Assembly (NCBI GenBank): GCA_003550325.1
Contig: QKWP01002074.1
Span: 1-64,000 of the forward strand
Source: Gigaspora rosea
Lineage: Eukaryota; Glomeromycota; Glomeromycetes; Diversisporales; Gigasporaceae
Length of the DNA: 64,000 nt
Reading direction: 5' to 3'
Part shown: piece by piece, positions 32,210 through 42,725 of the stretch
Layout: the number at the start of each line of letters is the position of its first letter
Position numbering within the stretch: the stretch's first letter is position 1
Notes under the pieces: model-generated
The model's input: only the letters and a program-made list of their open reading frames with translations
Told to the model about the DNA's origin: nothing
Database searches by the model: none
Program-made: the position numbers and the translations under genes

Positions 32210-32935
32210 TACAGAATTTTTTCATATATGTTAGTTGATCGTGATGACTCAGTAGGTGCTCGTGCATGATATCCGTAAATATAGTTATGAAAAAAAATGC
32301 TTCAGTATATTGTTGTTTTTTCCAAACTTCTGGAGCAATGTATGGTAAAATACCAAAAATTCCATCTGATTTTGATTTAGTTGTTATATAAGTCCTAAAT
32401 CTGTAATATATGCGCTTTTAAGACTATTAAGAAGTATATTTCCACTATGTAAATCATGATGAATAAGGTCATGCGAATGAATTATCTGAAGATCTGATGC
32501 AATACATTGTAGTAAGTTTAATTTGTCTTTCCAATCCGTTTGTGCTATAGTTTGTAAATTTTGGCGCAAACAGCCTTTTAAAGCATATTCCATGACAAGA
32601 ATATAATCTTTAGTAGCTTTATCTCTTAATATACCAAAACACTTTAAAAAAGTTGGATCTTTAAGACCGATATCACAATACGCTTTTAACTTATTATTAA
32701 AATGAATCATATATTAAAATTTGCTAAATGAATGATAATTATATAGTAAAAACATTTACTGTAATAATAATTACCTCTCTTATAAATTCTTCACAATAAT
32801 TATTTGATTTATGAAGTAATTTAAGTGCAACCTCTCTGTATAAATTTAGGTTTTTATCATACACCTAGCAAAATATACAGTTGCAAATCCACCTTTACCA
32901 ATTTCACTTGTTGTTTTTAATTAATTTTTGAGTTT
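32210..32935 (-). pseudogene. TKL-type protein kinase, broken
   Basis: Reading leftwards from about 32930: the glycine-rich loop (EIGKGGFATVYFA), then after a frameshift VALKLLHKSNN carrying the ATP-binding Lys, then a putative degraded intron (from 32774). A 108-codon open stretch at 32384-32710 follows, with VMEYALKGCLRQNL, the catalytic loop IHHDLHSGNILL (HHD in place of HRD) and ITDLGLI (DLG in place of DFG). After a stop and a frame change comes GILPYIAPEVWKKQQYTEA, the APE region. The catalytic C-lobe beyond that is lost. This is the kinase type hugely expanded in Rhizophagus-like fungi, there often paired with Sel1 repeats. Frameshifts and missing C-lobe mean no functional kinase. Confidence 0.8.
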
Positions 32936-33044
32936 TATTTAGTATAGGGAACCTTTATCATATTCTAGAAAAAAACTTTAGTATACTTACATTAGAGGCT
33001 AAATGGTAAATATTTAAAGATATTTAATACAAATCACAATTATG

Positions 33045-33530
33045 CAGGATACGTTCTTGCAAATTTTCATAATGGCAACATTTTACAAGACTAACACTCA
33101 TATATCGCATATTTAGGATTGTCTATAAAAAAAGATGAAAGAAGATATTTATAAAGTTATGCCATACGATGTACCAGAAGTTTATCAGAGGAGCGGCTTT
33201 TTACACAAGCAGATTATGGGTCTGATATTATTATGGCAGAATGACGAGTAGGTAAAAATCTTTACAAAATTTGCAAGAGATCACGATTAGAGTTTGCACC
33301 TGGAATTTCTAAAAGATATATTAAGAAATGCATGAATTCTGATCCACAAAAGTGGTCTAGGACTAATTGTAATGATGAAATTAAAAAGCAATTCTTAGAT
33401 GCAGGATAAGGCTATTAAATAATTGTTAACTCTATAGCATTCTAATGAAATATATACTGGCAAAATTATTAGCACAGGATTTAATTTCAAGGCGATTATC
33501 CAGTAAACGAACGTTTCATTTATAATTGAT
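33045..33530 (+). pseudogene. Second TKL kinase remnant, facing the first
   Basis: Opposite strand to the preceding remnant. Around 33058 it reads NFHNGNILQD, then SYIAYLGLSIKKDERR (activation loop start), VMPYDVPEV (APE-like), ADYGSDIIMAE, LEFAPGISKRYIKKCMNSDP, KKQFLDAG and, near 33445, HSNEIYTGKIIS, which matches the usual C-terminal tail of such kinases. Stops and shifts separate these blocks. It starts at the catalytic loop and so lacks the N-lobe. The sequence differs from the minus-strand remnant, so it is a separate gene copy, not an inverted half of the same one. Confidence 0.75.
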
Positions 33531-33696
33531 GGAAATTTTAATTTATTTTAAATTAATTTTTTAGTTTATTATTATAATTTTTATTTTAATAAATATGTAA
33601 TCTTATTTAAATAAATATATACTTTTATAATACAGTAATATATAGGTTCTAAAATATATTTAGTAAAATTTATTTTTAAATTACTGAATTAATTAA

Positions 33697-33927
33697 TGTC
33701 ACGGATGATCGCGAAATCGGCTGATAGTGAAATTTGGGGCCTCAATTTGAAAATATAAACCCTACCAAAATCGACCTATACTTTTTTTATTAATAACTCT
33801 AACTCTAAATCCTGTTTAAACTATAAAAAAAAAACTGACAAAAACAATTCTAAAAAATTTTTAAAAATTGTATAAAATAGATCCAGATTTCATCATTATC
33901 CGATTTCATAATCATCCGTGACAATTA
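33697..33927. mobile_element. TIR element, family N copy 1 (GTCACGGATGAT)
   Basis: Ends ATTAATGTCACGGATGAT and the inverse ATCATCCGTGACAATTAAT. The interior has AATTTGGGGCCTCAATTTGA and a run of TAACTCTAACTCTAAATCC. Other copies at 39690-39915 (decayed) and 60358-60475 (short). Confidence 0.7.
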
Positions 33928-33954
33928 ATGATAAGTCAATTAGAGTACATGATT

Positions 33955-34045
33955 TTTAAGTACGTTAATATGAGTATAATTATCAACTTATAGGTTAATA
34001 TGAGTATAATTATCAACTTATAGGTTAATATGAGTATAATTACCA
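33955..34045. repeat. 29-bp tandem repeat, about 3 copies
   Basis: The unit TTAATATGAGTATAATTATC followed by AACTTATAGG is repeated three times, the last copy diverging (ATTACCAAAT). The period is about 30 bp with no spacers, so it is not a CRISPR array. Confidence 0.8.
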
Positions 34046-34129
34046 AATATCTACGAATTCGAATATGTATTATACAGTACTGCATATAGTACCTCTTGGA
34101 AAAGTATTCCAAAAATATCCCAATGCTGA

Positions 34130-34800
34130 TCAAACCTGTTATACAATCAACTCACTCTTTTCACTTTCAGTTATATGAGTAATGTTAAAGGAAAATAAGA
34201 CTTCAATTATATAAAATTTATATGATCGATGTTTCATTTTCCCTTGACATCATTCATATACTATCGCCTTTTCACACAACACACAGGACATTATATGCAG
34301 CGTTGTATGATAAATAATCTTCATACCTGTTAAATAAATGCGAATAAATGAATTTGATAAAACATTACTTAATAATAAACATTTATGAACTTTATACTAA
34401 CTATGCCAGTATGAACCAAGCAAAGATGTATAACTTCAAGAACTTGAATATCCTATTTTTCTTACTTTCTGCTACAAGTATAAAAAAAGTATAGGTTCAA
34501 CAAAACTTTAATCATTGTTATATCGATCTTACAAATTTTACTAGCTAAAAAACTTTACCTGAAAAAACTAGACTTCAGGTTTAAAGTTATACCTTAACAA
34601 CTTGGATCTAAAAACGTTTATTGGCAAAATGAATCATACAAATGACGTGACATCAATAAGCTATAGCATCAGCAAAAGTAGGATCCAAACGACGAAGCCT
34701 ATAAATAACAGAACCACCACAAACAAATGCAAATAAGCAAAATTACAAATAACATTTATACACGACAGCACCCACAAATGAATGATATTACTAGCAATGA
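34130..34800. other. Unassigned, less AT-rich stretch
   Basis: No convincing frame or repeat. Composition is less biased than its neighbours, so it could be the remains of a captured gene. Confidence 0.3.
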
Positions 34801-34905
34801 TGCCAAATGAACGATGACACCAGCAAGTGACGATACTAATGATAGCTCAACAAAAAGAATATCACCAGCAAGTGACGACAGCTCAACAAAAAGAAACATA
34901 AAAAA
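34800..34905. repeat. Short imperfect direct repeat
   Basis: ACACCAGCAAGTGACGA (34817) and TCACCAGCAAGTGACGA (34861) are each followed, after 0-10 bases, by an AGCTCAACAAAAAGAA segment. Confidence 0.5.
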
Positions 34906-35860
34906 AAAAAGCAAAGTTAGTATAAGTATTTGTAAAAAAGAAAAAAAAACCATGTAAAAAAACAATTAGTTGATCTGCGTAACTGGTAATTTTACCCCAG
35001 TTAAAGAAATTATTTTCTTATAGCAATTATACGACTATATTTATTAAAAAAAAAATAAAATAAGTAGATAAGAGGTTCTATCTTAGAAAATTTTAATTTT
35101 AAGATATATTCATATAACGTTCTTGTCTTTTAGTACAACTGCTAATTTATTATTTTTGAAATATTTTTTGTTACAATCTCAAATCACCGAATATAAGAGT
35201 TTGCAAAAGTTATGTTTGACGAATCACTAACGCTTAGCTAATCAACTTATTTTCCTAAATTTACTCAATTGTTGCAAATGAATATCTAAATAAGAAGGTA
35301 CAAATTTGGTTATGTTAGCATAACAGACTTTCGTCCAGAAGTCTTTAATATAAATTAATAATCGTTATACCGTTACAGTACTACTACTTAGAAAACTATA
35401 AGCCTTATGTCTCTTAACTTCATATTAATAACCTATATTATACGGTTATGTTTTTTTATTAGTTGAAATTATGAAAAGTAAGTTTTCACGAAAAATAGCT
35501 TAAACGTTTAAACATACCTTTCAGTTTAAATTTTTTTGATCTTAACTCTAAATAATTCATACTCGTGATCACAATCCAGTTTTCTGCTCATTTAATTCGT
35601 ATTACTTGCCTGAATTTGGCTTTTGAATAAAGTTTTTAGGATATTTGATCTATACTGATCTTTTTTTACAAGCGACATACAAAGAGTTAAAGAGCACTAT
35701 AATGTAGTTCAAAAAAATTTTTTTATGTAAACTACTGAGTTGCCAATTGACGATGTAGTTTTGCATAGTAAGGGTTACTTTAAAAATTTTTTTTATATTG
35801 TGTAACCCAGTGATCTTCAATCCAATCAAATCGAACGTCCACTATGCTTCGCACCCTGAT
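34906..35860. other. Gene-free AT-rich stretch
   Basis: No feature recognised except the TIR-like CCAATCAAATCGAACGTCC at about 35822 and GCTTCGCACCCTGA, noted under the 5.3-kb candidate. Confidence 0.3.
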
Positions 35861-36400
35861 TCTGACCAATCAAATTGCACGATTTTGTAGACAAAAAATT
35901 TTAAGTTTTAAAAATTAAAATTTTACTAGTAAAATGTAAAAATAAATAAGTGATATCAAAACACATAATGTAAAATTTAATTCTGAACAACTTTTTCTAA
36001 GTCATAAAGATAGCTTGTCTTAATAAAAAAATAACGTTTTATAAGAAAAATCAAAAATTTTGATCGTTAGTACATATAAAACTTTTTTTTTACTAAAAAT
36101 AATCTATATTTACATTTACGTTAAACAACTTTTTCTAAGTTAAAACGGTAAATTGTTTTAGTAAAAAAAAGGTTTCTATGTGCTAACTTTGGAAATTTTT
36201 GAGTTTTCTTATAAAAGGTTTTTTTTTACTAAGACAATCTATCTTTATGACTAGAAAAAGTTGTTCAGAATAAAATTTTATATTATATGACATGCTATTA
36301 TATATATATTTTACACTTTATTAAGTAAAATTTTAAATTTTTAAAAAATAAAATTTTTTGCCTATAAAATCGTGCGATTTGATTGGTCGAAGCAGGGGGT
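35860..36400. mobile_element. 540-bp palindrome
   Basis: The left end TGACCAATCAAATTGCACGA and the right end TCGTGCGATTTGATTGGTC are inverted. The arms contain AACAACTTTTTCTAAGTCAT and its inverse ATGACTAGAAAAAGTTGTTC, and paired CATAAAACTTTTTTTT-like segments. Total symmetry is imperfect but runs the whole length. Confidence 0.65.
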
Positions 36401-36429
36401 GCGACAAATTTATTTTCCCTTTTATATAT

Positions 36430-36956
36430 ATATGTATATAAAATTCTTAAAATCTAAAAATATAGATTTTTAACTTTTTTAATCTAAAATAAACATTATT
36501 TTTACTATATAAAATTGTTTTTTTTTTATATTAGTAAATTAGTTTAAATTAGTATTATAAATTATACTATAACTTTTTTTTTACATGATAATCTTATTTG
36601 AAATTTTGCAAATTTATTCTTAATAGCTATACCAAGTAACTTGTAAAATAGCACCAAAATATATTTGATTCTAATTAAATAAATTTTAAAAATACTAGAA
36701 ATTTTAATTTTTTTAATTTTTTTATTTTAAAAATTAAGCAACTTTAAAATTTTTTTAAAAAATATTAAATTAATAATTTATAGAATTTTTTTTTATAAAT
36801 AGAATATATATATGCTTAAATATTACATATATTTTTTAAAAATTTTAATTCTTTAAAAAACAAAACTTTATTATATAGAAACTTTAAAGTATTAATTTTT
36901 TGTATCATGCTTAATGAGACGACCCATATTATAATATTTATTTTATTGTATTTATT
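36430..36956. other. AT-rich spacer
   Basis: Nothing recognised. Confidence 0.3.
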
Positions 36957-36964
36957 ATTTATTA

Positions 36965-37521
36965 TAGTGTTCTAACTCATCACAAAAATTCCAACCCAGG
37001 TCATCTACAAGTGGATCACTCGGGTGAACACTAGGTAATAAAAAAAATTTTGCTATAAGTCACTTGCGGATGGACCACCTGGGTTACCCAAGTAAACACT
37101 AGGTAATAGAAACAATTTTGCTACGGGTCACTTGTGGGTGAGCAGTCTAATTTTTTAAAAAAAAAAAAAAAAAAGTAAAATTTAATGTTATTGTATCTAT
37201 TTGCAATTTATTAATTTTCATTACAGTCAGTATTGTTTAACCAATCTATCAAACTTGTTTGGAGCATGATTTAATAATAAAATCATGTGACTACAAAACA
37301 TGTGTTCAATTGGGTTTAGTTCCAAGCAGAGTTGAACTGAGTTTTGGCAAGCAGGATAACATTTCTAATTATAACCAACCTATATGGTTACCCATGGGGT
37401 GTCCTACAGGTTGACCTACGGGTAACCTGCAGATTGACCACTCGGGTGGGCCATAATTCAACCTGGGTTACCCACTCACCTGTGGATGACCCAGGTAATA
37501 CTTACCTGGATTAGAACACTA
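36965..37521. mobile_element. hAT-like word-repeat element (ACCTGGGTTACC), TSD ATTTATTA
   Basis: The ends are TAGTGTTCTAA and TTAGAACACTA. ATTTATTA is perfectly duplicated (36957-36964, 37522-37529). The 557-bp interior is a degenerate array of CACCTGGGTTACCCA, GGGTCACTTGTGGGTGA and ACTAGGTAATA words near both ends, separated by a unique centre. Confidence 0.85.
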
Positions 37522-37529
37522 ATTTATTA

Positions 37530-37740
37530 GAACCGATTGTGTATTAGATTATATTTTTTTAAATTCAGCAATCCTGCCTTCTGTATCTGTAGACTTTATT
37601 ATACGACTGCGTTTGTACATATATTCTACTCTAACAGAAAGCTCACCCGATTTCATCCAAGTGCGACCTGCCTAGCAACATTTTGCCTCAATTCGGATTC
37701 TCAACTTACTGAGAATATAATGTATTAGATTATATTAAAA
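37530..37740. repeat. Dispersed repeat segment (CAAGTGCGACCTGCC)
   Basis: GCTCACCCGATTTCATCCAA, GTGCGACCTGCCTAGCAACA and TTTTGCCTCAATTCGG (37630-37705) have relatives at 42930-43000 (GGCTCACCCGGTTACC, GTGCGACCTGCCAAGGGTAA, TTTAGCCTCA). This may be a SINE-like repeat. The short open frame here is not convincing. Confidence 0.45.
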
Positions 37741-38520
37741 AAAAAGAAATACTATATATTTATATAAAAAAAATTAAAATGTCTATTTTTTGTCATTATT
37801 ATACAAGGCAAGTAGTCTTTAAATAAAATAATTATATTGATATATCACACACAGTAATAAATCTTAATTAAAAGCTAAAAAAGTTTTAAAAAAAGTCAAT
37901 TACAAATCAAGAACTATTTTTGTTTATCAAATTAATTTTAGACTCAATTTGAGTACAATGTCCAATGCTACAATTAAAATATTGAAAAAGTATAGCTTGT
38001 TTATGTTTCTTTATAGCTTTTAGAATATAATTATTTTGTATATCCTAATTTTTGAATCTGCTTATGTTTTTGATAAATAGTTATTATTTGACTATATTTA
38101 ATTAGATATTTGCTGTATAATATTTTTACAAGCTATAAAAAATTAAAATTTTATATATAAAAAATGGATACTTATAAATAAATGCCCAAATGCCTCAAGT
38201 TAAGCAATAAATATTTTGAAGTACACTTTGTTTAAGACCTTTTACAACCCAAAATTACTTAAAAATAAATATAGTTAGAGAGGGATTTAGCTTTTATGTA
38301 AAAAAATAATAGTTTTTAGACTTAATTTTTACCTATATTTAGTTATTAAATCTATATGTTTTTGATACAAAATAAAAGTTTAAAGCATGAATTTTATTAT
38401 TTATTAGAAGTCAAATATTATTTTTTACTTACTATTTGAAGTTTTTATAACAACTGTCTCTATATCTTATATTACACAAACCTGTTCTATTATTAAAATA
38501 AACAATAGAGACATGTCTCA
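37741..38520. other. AT-rich spacer
   Basis: Nothing recognised. Confidence 0.3.
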
Positions 38521-38525
38521 TAACT

Positions 38526-38890
38526 GTTAAGCAAAGTTGTCCAGCATGTAATTTTATTTATGTTCAAGGTCAAAACATGTTTTTTTTAGATCTTTTACAA
38601 AGTAAAAAATAGGGTTGAAATTAAAAAAAAAATTTTTTCTAAAAAATTTTTTAGAAAAAATTTTTTTCTAACTTCAACCCATTTTTTACTTAGTAAAAGG
38701 TTTGAGAAAACATGTTTTGATTTGGAGCACAAGTAAAATTACATGCTAAACAACTTTACTTAAGAGCCCAAAGTAGGTTATCTAATAAAAAAAAGGATTA
38801 TATTTAAAAGTTAAAAATTTTAACTTTAGCACATAGATAACCCATTTTTTTTACAAGGTAGCCTACTTTTCCTCCTAAGTAAAGTTGTTC
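38526..38890. mobile_element. Two overlapping fold-backs
   Basis: In the first, AAAGTTGTCCAGCATGTAAT and GGTCAAAACATG are mirrored by CATGTTTTGATT and ATTACATGCTAAACAACTTT (38520-38760). In the second, AACTTTACTTAAGAGCCCAA, AGTAGGTTATCT are mirrored by AGATAACCC and CTCCTAAGTAAAGTTGTTC (38750-38890). They share one arm. Confidence 0.6.
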
Positions 38891-39685
38891 AGAGCATGTT
38901 TTTACATATATTTGTCATCTTAAAATTAGCAAATATTTGTTTTTGGCAAGGTTACATTTTTCAATTTGTGCAAAAATGGCAGAACTGTAACTTGGCAGGA
39001 AAGGTTTTTTTATTCCCCTCTTTTGCTCTATATAATCACGAAATTTAATTTTAAATTAATATGTAGGTTGAGAAACATCCAAGCTTCAAAGTTTATAGTA
39101 ATTTTATGTATATTTTATTAAAATTTTATATGTAAAAAATTTACATATGACAAATCGGATGACTGGTATATTCTATATACTATACGTATATGGACTTGAT
39201 TCTTAAAAAAAATATAAAAATTATCTCGCTAACTATTACCGTAAATGGCGGATAAAATACATGTACTATACCCGGATGCGAATCACAGGATCATCTTTAA
39301 TTAAATGTGGATCATTTTAAAAATCTAGATTGCCTGTTATAAACGCAAAGTTGTATGCTTTTCAATTTTTACACTATATAATATAAACTATTATACCCGG
39401 GGTCCAAAGGGTTTTAAAATGTAACAGACCCAGTCTTTTATCCGGCCATTTACGGTAATCAGAATTACACGATTTTGGTACCATTTGATTAGTCTCAATG
39501 AGATTAATTAAATGCTATCGTTATAAAGTAACTTTTTTATCGATTTTGATCGTAAACATTACGCAATCTGCAATTAGAATAGCTCATGATCGATCATAAG
39601 TTTTATCGATCACCGTCTCTAATACTAGGTTTCACCAAACTTAAAAACGGAAAATTTTAGCCAATAAACTTTGCTCGGTAATATA
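38891..39685. other. Spacer with repeat fragments
   Basis: A hairpin-module fragment, TTTTGGTACCATTTGATTAG then TCTCAATGAGA, lies at 39472-39505, followed by TGATCGATCATAAG words (39585-39605) like those at 45.9 and 50.0 kb. TGGCGGATAAAATAC (39246) and TTTTATCCGGCCATTTACGG (39438) are inverted and with CCGTAAA/TTACGGTAA may be ends of a 220-bp element. No gene. Confidence 0.4.
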
Positions 39686-39689
39686 TGTC

Positions 39690-39915
39690 GCAGCTGATGC
39701 TAAATTTGGGGGCCTCGGTTTGAAAAATATAACTGCTAAAATCATACGAGTAAAATTTACAATTCCAGAACGGTGAAAATTAAATTTGTACTTACAGGTT
39801 TCCCTTGAAGTACCCATATATTCTTTTAACCCTAACCCTAAATCCTAGCCCCACCCTAAAAAAAGCTAAATAACATCCCCAAAGAAATTCGTATCCCCAA
39901 TTTCAGCATCATAGT
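39690..39915. mobile_element. TIR element, family N copy 2 (decayed), in a promoter
   Basis: Left AGCTGATGCTAAATTTGGGG and right AATTTCAGCATCAT pair with each other and align with the 33697 copy. The interior has TAACCCTAACCCTAAATCC. It ends about 105 bp before the start codon of the PB1-ZZ gene, so it may supply part of that promoter. Confidence 0.55.
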
Positions 39916-40021
39916 TTAACAACATTCCATTTCCCGGAGTTTTACTTTTTACATTTTAATTCATTGATTTACATCCCTTTTTGTGTGTATATATCAAGAA
40001 AATATCTATACTTATTTTACA

Positions 40022-41293
40022 ATGGATTCCGACACTTTAGTTAACTTCAAGGTGACTTGCTCTAATGAGCCCGCAGTATTGCGTCGCATTACGTTTACAA
40101 ATATAGATGATGTTTCTTATCAAGCCTTATACTCAAAATTATCGCTACTTTTCAAGATTAATGACTTTAAAATTAGTTATATTGATGAAGATAAGGACGC
40201 CATTGCCATTGATAATGACTTTGATTTGCAGGAAGCTATAAAACACAATAAATCCCATCCTAAGGGAAATTCTCGCCTTGTTATCCGGTTGGCCTTGGAA
40301 GTAACATCCTTTCCTACCGATCAGGGGTTTTCTAATCATAGTCATACCGATACTAATCCGAGCATAGAGCAGAATTTCTTCACCCAATCTAGCGATGAAT
40401 CTTTGAATATCCATCGTCACAACGATAATAATAATTTCTTATCCATTCCACACCCTCGCACCTCTCATATATTCACAAATTCTAAGCAATTAGAAGGAAG
40501 CCATCATAATGCAATTTGTGATTACTGTGATTCGGTAATTGCGGGTGTTCGCTATAAATGCATTAATTGCCCAGATTTTGATTTATGTAACAATTGTGTT
40601 GCTCTTGCACCAACCCAACATCCGGGTCACACGTTTATACCGATTCATAGAGCCGGTGAGCTTGAAATTAAACCTTCAAGTTCTGTATTCCACCCTGGAA
40701 TCATATGTGATGCTTGCAGAAAAGCTATTCGTGGCGTTAGGTATAAGTGTGGTAACTGCGTTAATTTTGATCTGTGTGGAAATTGCGAAGCAGATCCTAT
40801 CAGCAAACATGATGAAAATCACATTTTCATAAAAATCAAGAAACCTGTGTTGAAACGACTTCGAACAAATAAACCATTACTACATCATTTGTACTCGGAA
40901 GTTGATCAAAAAACCAGCCATGGTAAATACTGCAGACGATCTTTTCAATCGAGAAATGTTCAAAGTGAGATGGAATCTGTATCAAGGCAAACCACCTCGA
41001 TTGAGTCTAATTCTGATGAATCGAGTTTAAACCAGTTAAGCCCTCTAACCAGTCTCCTTAATGGTGAAGATAATACTAGTGAATCTGCTATCAGCCGGGC
41101 TCCAATCGCTTTGTATGATAGTCCATTTTTAATGGTCAACTTTAATATATCACCTCCATCTCCCGAAAAGCTTACGCAGGAAACAGTCCAAACCCCTATT
41201 ACTACAAATACTTTGGACATCCCTTGTTCACCTTCACCGTCCGTAACTACTATTGCCTCTCAGGATGAAGACGACGATATTCCCATGTCGTAG
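40022..41293 (+). CDS. PB1 and double ZZ-finger protein, p62/NBR1-like (423 aa, no introns)
   Basis: The N-terminus (about residues 5-86) is a PB1 domain: basic RRITF strand, then the acidic OPCA-type segment YIDEDKDAIAIDNDFDLQEA, so the domain could bind both faces and polymerise. Two ZZ zinc fingers follow at about 160-212 (CDYC, CINCPDFDLCNNC, HPGHTF) and 223-275 (CDAC, CGNCVNFDLCGNC, HDENHIF). The remaining 150 residues are serine-rich and disordered, with an acidic tail. PB1 plus ZZ is the layout of the selective-autophagy receptors p62/SQSTM1 and NBR1. No UBA or four-Trp domain is seen, so ubiquitin binding is unproven. SPFLMV is a possible LC3/Atg8-interacting motif. A start 13 codons upstream (39983) is open, but 40022 has the better context (ACAATGG) and begins just before PB1. 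Confidence 0.88.
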   Translation: MDSDTLVNFKVTCSNEPAVLRRITFTNIDDVSYQALYSKLSLLFKINDFKISYIDEDKDAIAIDNDFDLQEAIKHNKSHPKGNSRLVIRLALEVTSFPTDQGFSNHSHTDTNPSIEQNFFTQSSDESLNIHRHNDNNNFLSIPHPRTSHIFTNSKQLEGSHHNAICDYCDSVIAGVRYKCINCPDFDLCNNCVALAPTQHPGHTFIPIHRAGELEIKPSSSVFHPGIICDACRKAIRGVRYKCGNCVNFDLCGNCEADPISKHDENHIFIKIKKPVLKRLRTNKPLLHHLYSEVDQKTSHGKYCRRSFQSRNVQSEMESVSRQTTSIESNSDESSLNQLSPLTSLLNGEDNTSESAISRAPIALYDSPFLMVNFNISPPSPEKLTQETVQTPITTNTLDIPCSPSPSVTTIASQDEDDDIPMS

Positions 41294-41868
41294 GCAATTG
41301 GTTCGAATTTTTTTTTTTTTTTGTGTGAAAAATTGTTTTATAATAAATTTTTGTTCTAAAAATTTGCAATTATTAAATATATACTAGGACTAGGATGAGT
41401 AGCATTGCCGTATTATAGGCACGACATTGGCATCCTATAATATAATTATATATAATTTATATCAATGAATAATTGTATCTTATCCGACAAATTCGTATAA
41501 TCATGGTGCAGCAACACACTGTTATTTTTAACGTGTTATGACGCAACGCCAAATCTTCGAATTTGCTCAAATCTCGGAAGCCTTGGGTCAATAATGTTTG
41601 GCGTAAAAACAATATTTGAATTAAATTCTTGTAATTGGGGCAACAGTGTTATTAATGAAAACAATTAAAAATACGGAATTGAAATTACGGTTCAAATAAA
41701 TATAACCTTCCAATTTAAATATATTTTCGTTTTAAAACTATAAGTGCAATTATAAAAGTACAATACAAATATATTAATAAATTTTTTTAAATATATATTA
41801 ACCGTTAATTTGATATTTTCATTATTTTTTATATAGCTTTTTTAATCAGGCTAACTTTATAATAACTA
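41294..41868. other. 3' region of the PB1-ZZ gene and spacer
   Basis: A T run at 41311-41323 and TAATAAATTTTTG at 41341 lie where a 3' untranslated region and cleavage signal are expected. Beyond 41400 nothing is recognised. Confidence 0.4.
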
Positions 41869-41876
41869 GGGTAGTT

Positions 41877-41970
41877 AATGGAGTACTCCGGACACTAATA
41901 AAACATATAACCCACTTCTGGAGTGGGTATATGTTTTATTATTGACTGGAGTGCTCCATTAACAACCCTA
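41877..41970. mobile_element. 94-bp hairpin MITE, TSD ATAATAAC (hAT-like)
   Basis: Almost the entire element is one hairpin: TAGGGTAGTTAATGGAGTAC ... ATAACCCACTTC / GGAGTGGGTAT ... GTGCTCCATTAACAACCCTA. ATAATAAC is perfectly duplicated at 41869-41876 and 41971-41978. An 8-bp TSD and TAG start fit hAT. Confidence 0.85.
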
Positions 41971-42324
41971 ATAATAACTACTTATTTTATATAATAATAA
42001 GCTTATTATAATTCCTATTAAATTTATTATTTGTAATACTAGCTATATATTTAATTTTATAAGTATTTAAGCTTATTTTTTATAAGTTTATAAAAAAATT
42101 AAATCTAAAATTTTTTTTATTTAATTGACAATTCACAATAGAAGGAGAATATTAGTAGGAGATTTTTATAATAAAAATATATTAAAGCATATTAATACAG
42201 GAATCGTGATTCTTATAGGTTTATAAAATTTTTAAATTTAAATTGCTTGTAACTTTTATTTACTTCTATTTATCCAACTAATTTTATTGCTTTTACTATT
42301 ACTGTATTAGAATTACAAAAACTA

Positions 42325-42725
42325 CAGAGCGAGACACCTAAATGCTTCACAAACTTTAAAAGCTAATAATATTCAATATAAAAACAATATCACAAAAAAT
42401 AGGCCCTTATTTTTGTAATTTAGCTAATTTACTACAACTTAGTGGCCTTAACTTTTCAAAAATCATTGTATATTTTTTCAATTAATGAGTTTAAAAGTAT
42501 AGTTTTTTTATATGATGCATAAAAATTTAGCCAAAAATGGAACAAGTCACATGCTTTAGCCTTTTGCTATTGGCTAATTTTAAAATTAATTTTTAAATTA
42601 ATTTTAAAATGTTTTTTAAAAATTAATTCTTAGCCAATCAAAAGGTAAGGATTCACAAATTTCAATATGAAAATTTTGAAAATAGATCAAATTTTATGAT
42701 TTCTGCTTTTAGATGTCCTGCACTA
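42325..42725. mobile_element. Family Q copy 2 (no insertion)
   Basis: The right end TTTTAGATGTCCTGCACTA before TA matches the 18-kb copy; the left end is decayed (CAGAGCGAGACACCTAAATG). It gives the uninterrupted sequence around the pogo-like insertion at 18298. Confidence 0.7.

Larger units (their letters stand above)
31111..36419. mobile_element. Candidate 5.3-kb TIR element carrying kinase fragments
   Basis: The left end is AGGAAATAGAAATTTGTCGC then ACCC; the inverted right end is GGGAAAATAAATTTGTCGC then ACCC, about 22 matched positions with one indel. TTTTATAT flanks both sides (31103-31110, 36420-36427), but that is an AT-rich target and weak alone. Between the ends lie a Tourist element, two kinase remnants, repeat family N and a 540-bp palindrome. 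A related inverted sequence (ATCAAATCGAACGTCCACTA) at 35825 mirrors the left subterminal region, so the true right end could be there. Confidence 0.4.

Noticed and set aside
33955-34045. Regular 29-30 bp repeats resembling a CRISPR array
   Set aside because: The repeats are contiguous with no spacers and only three, in a eukaryotic sequence.
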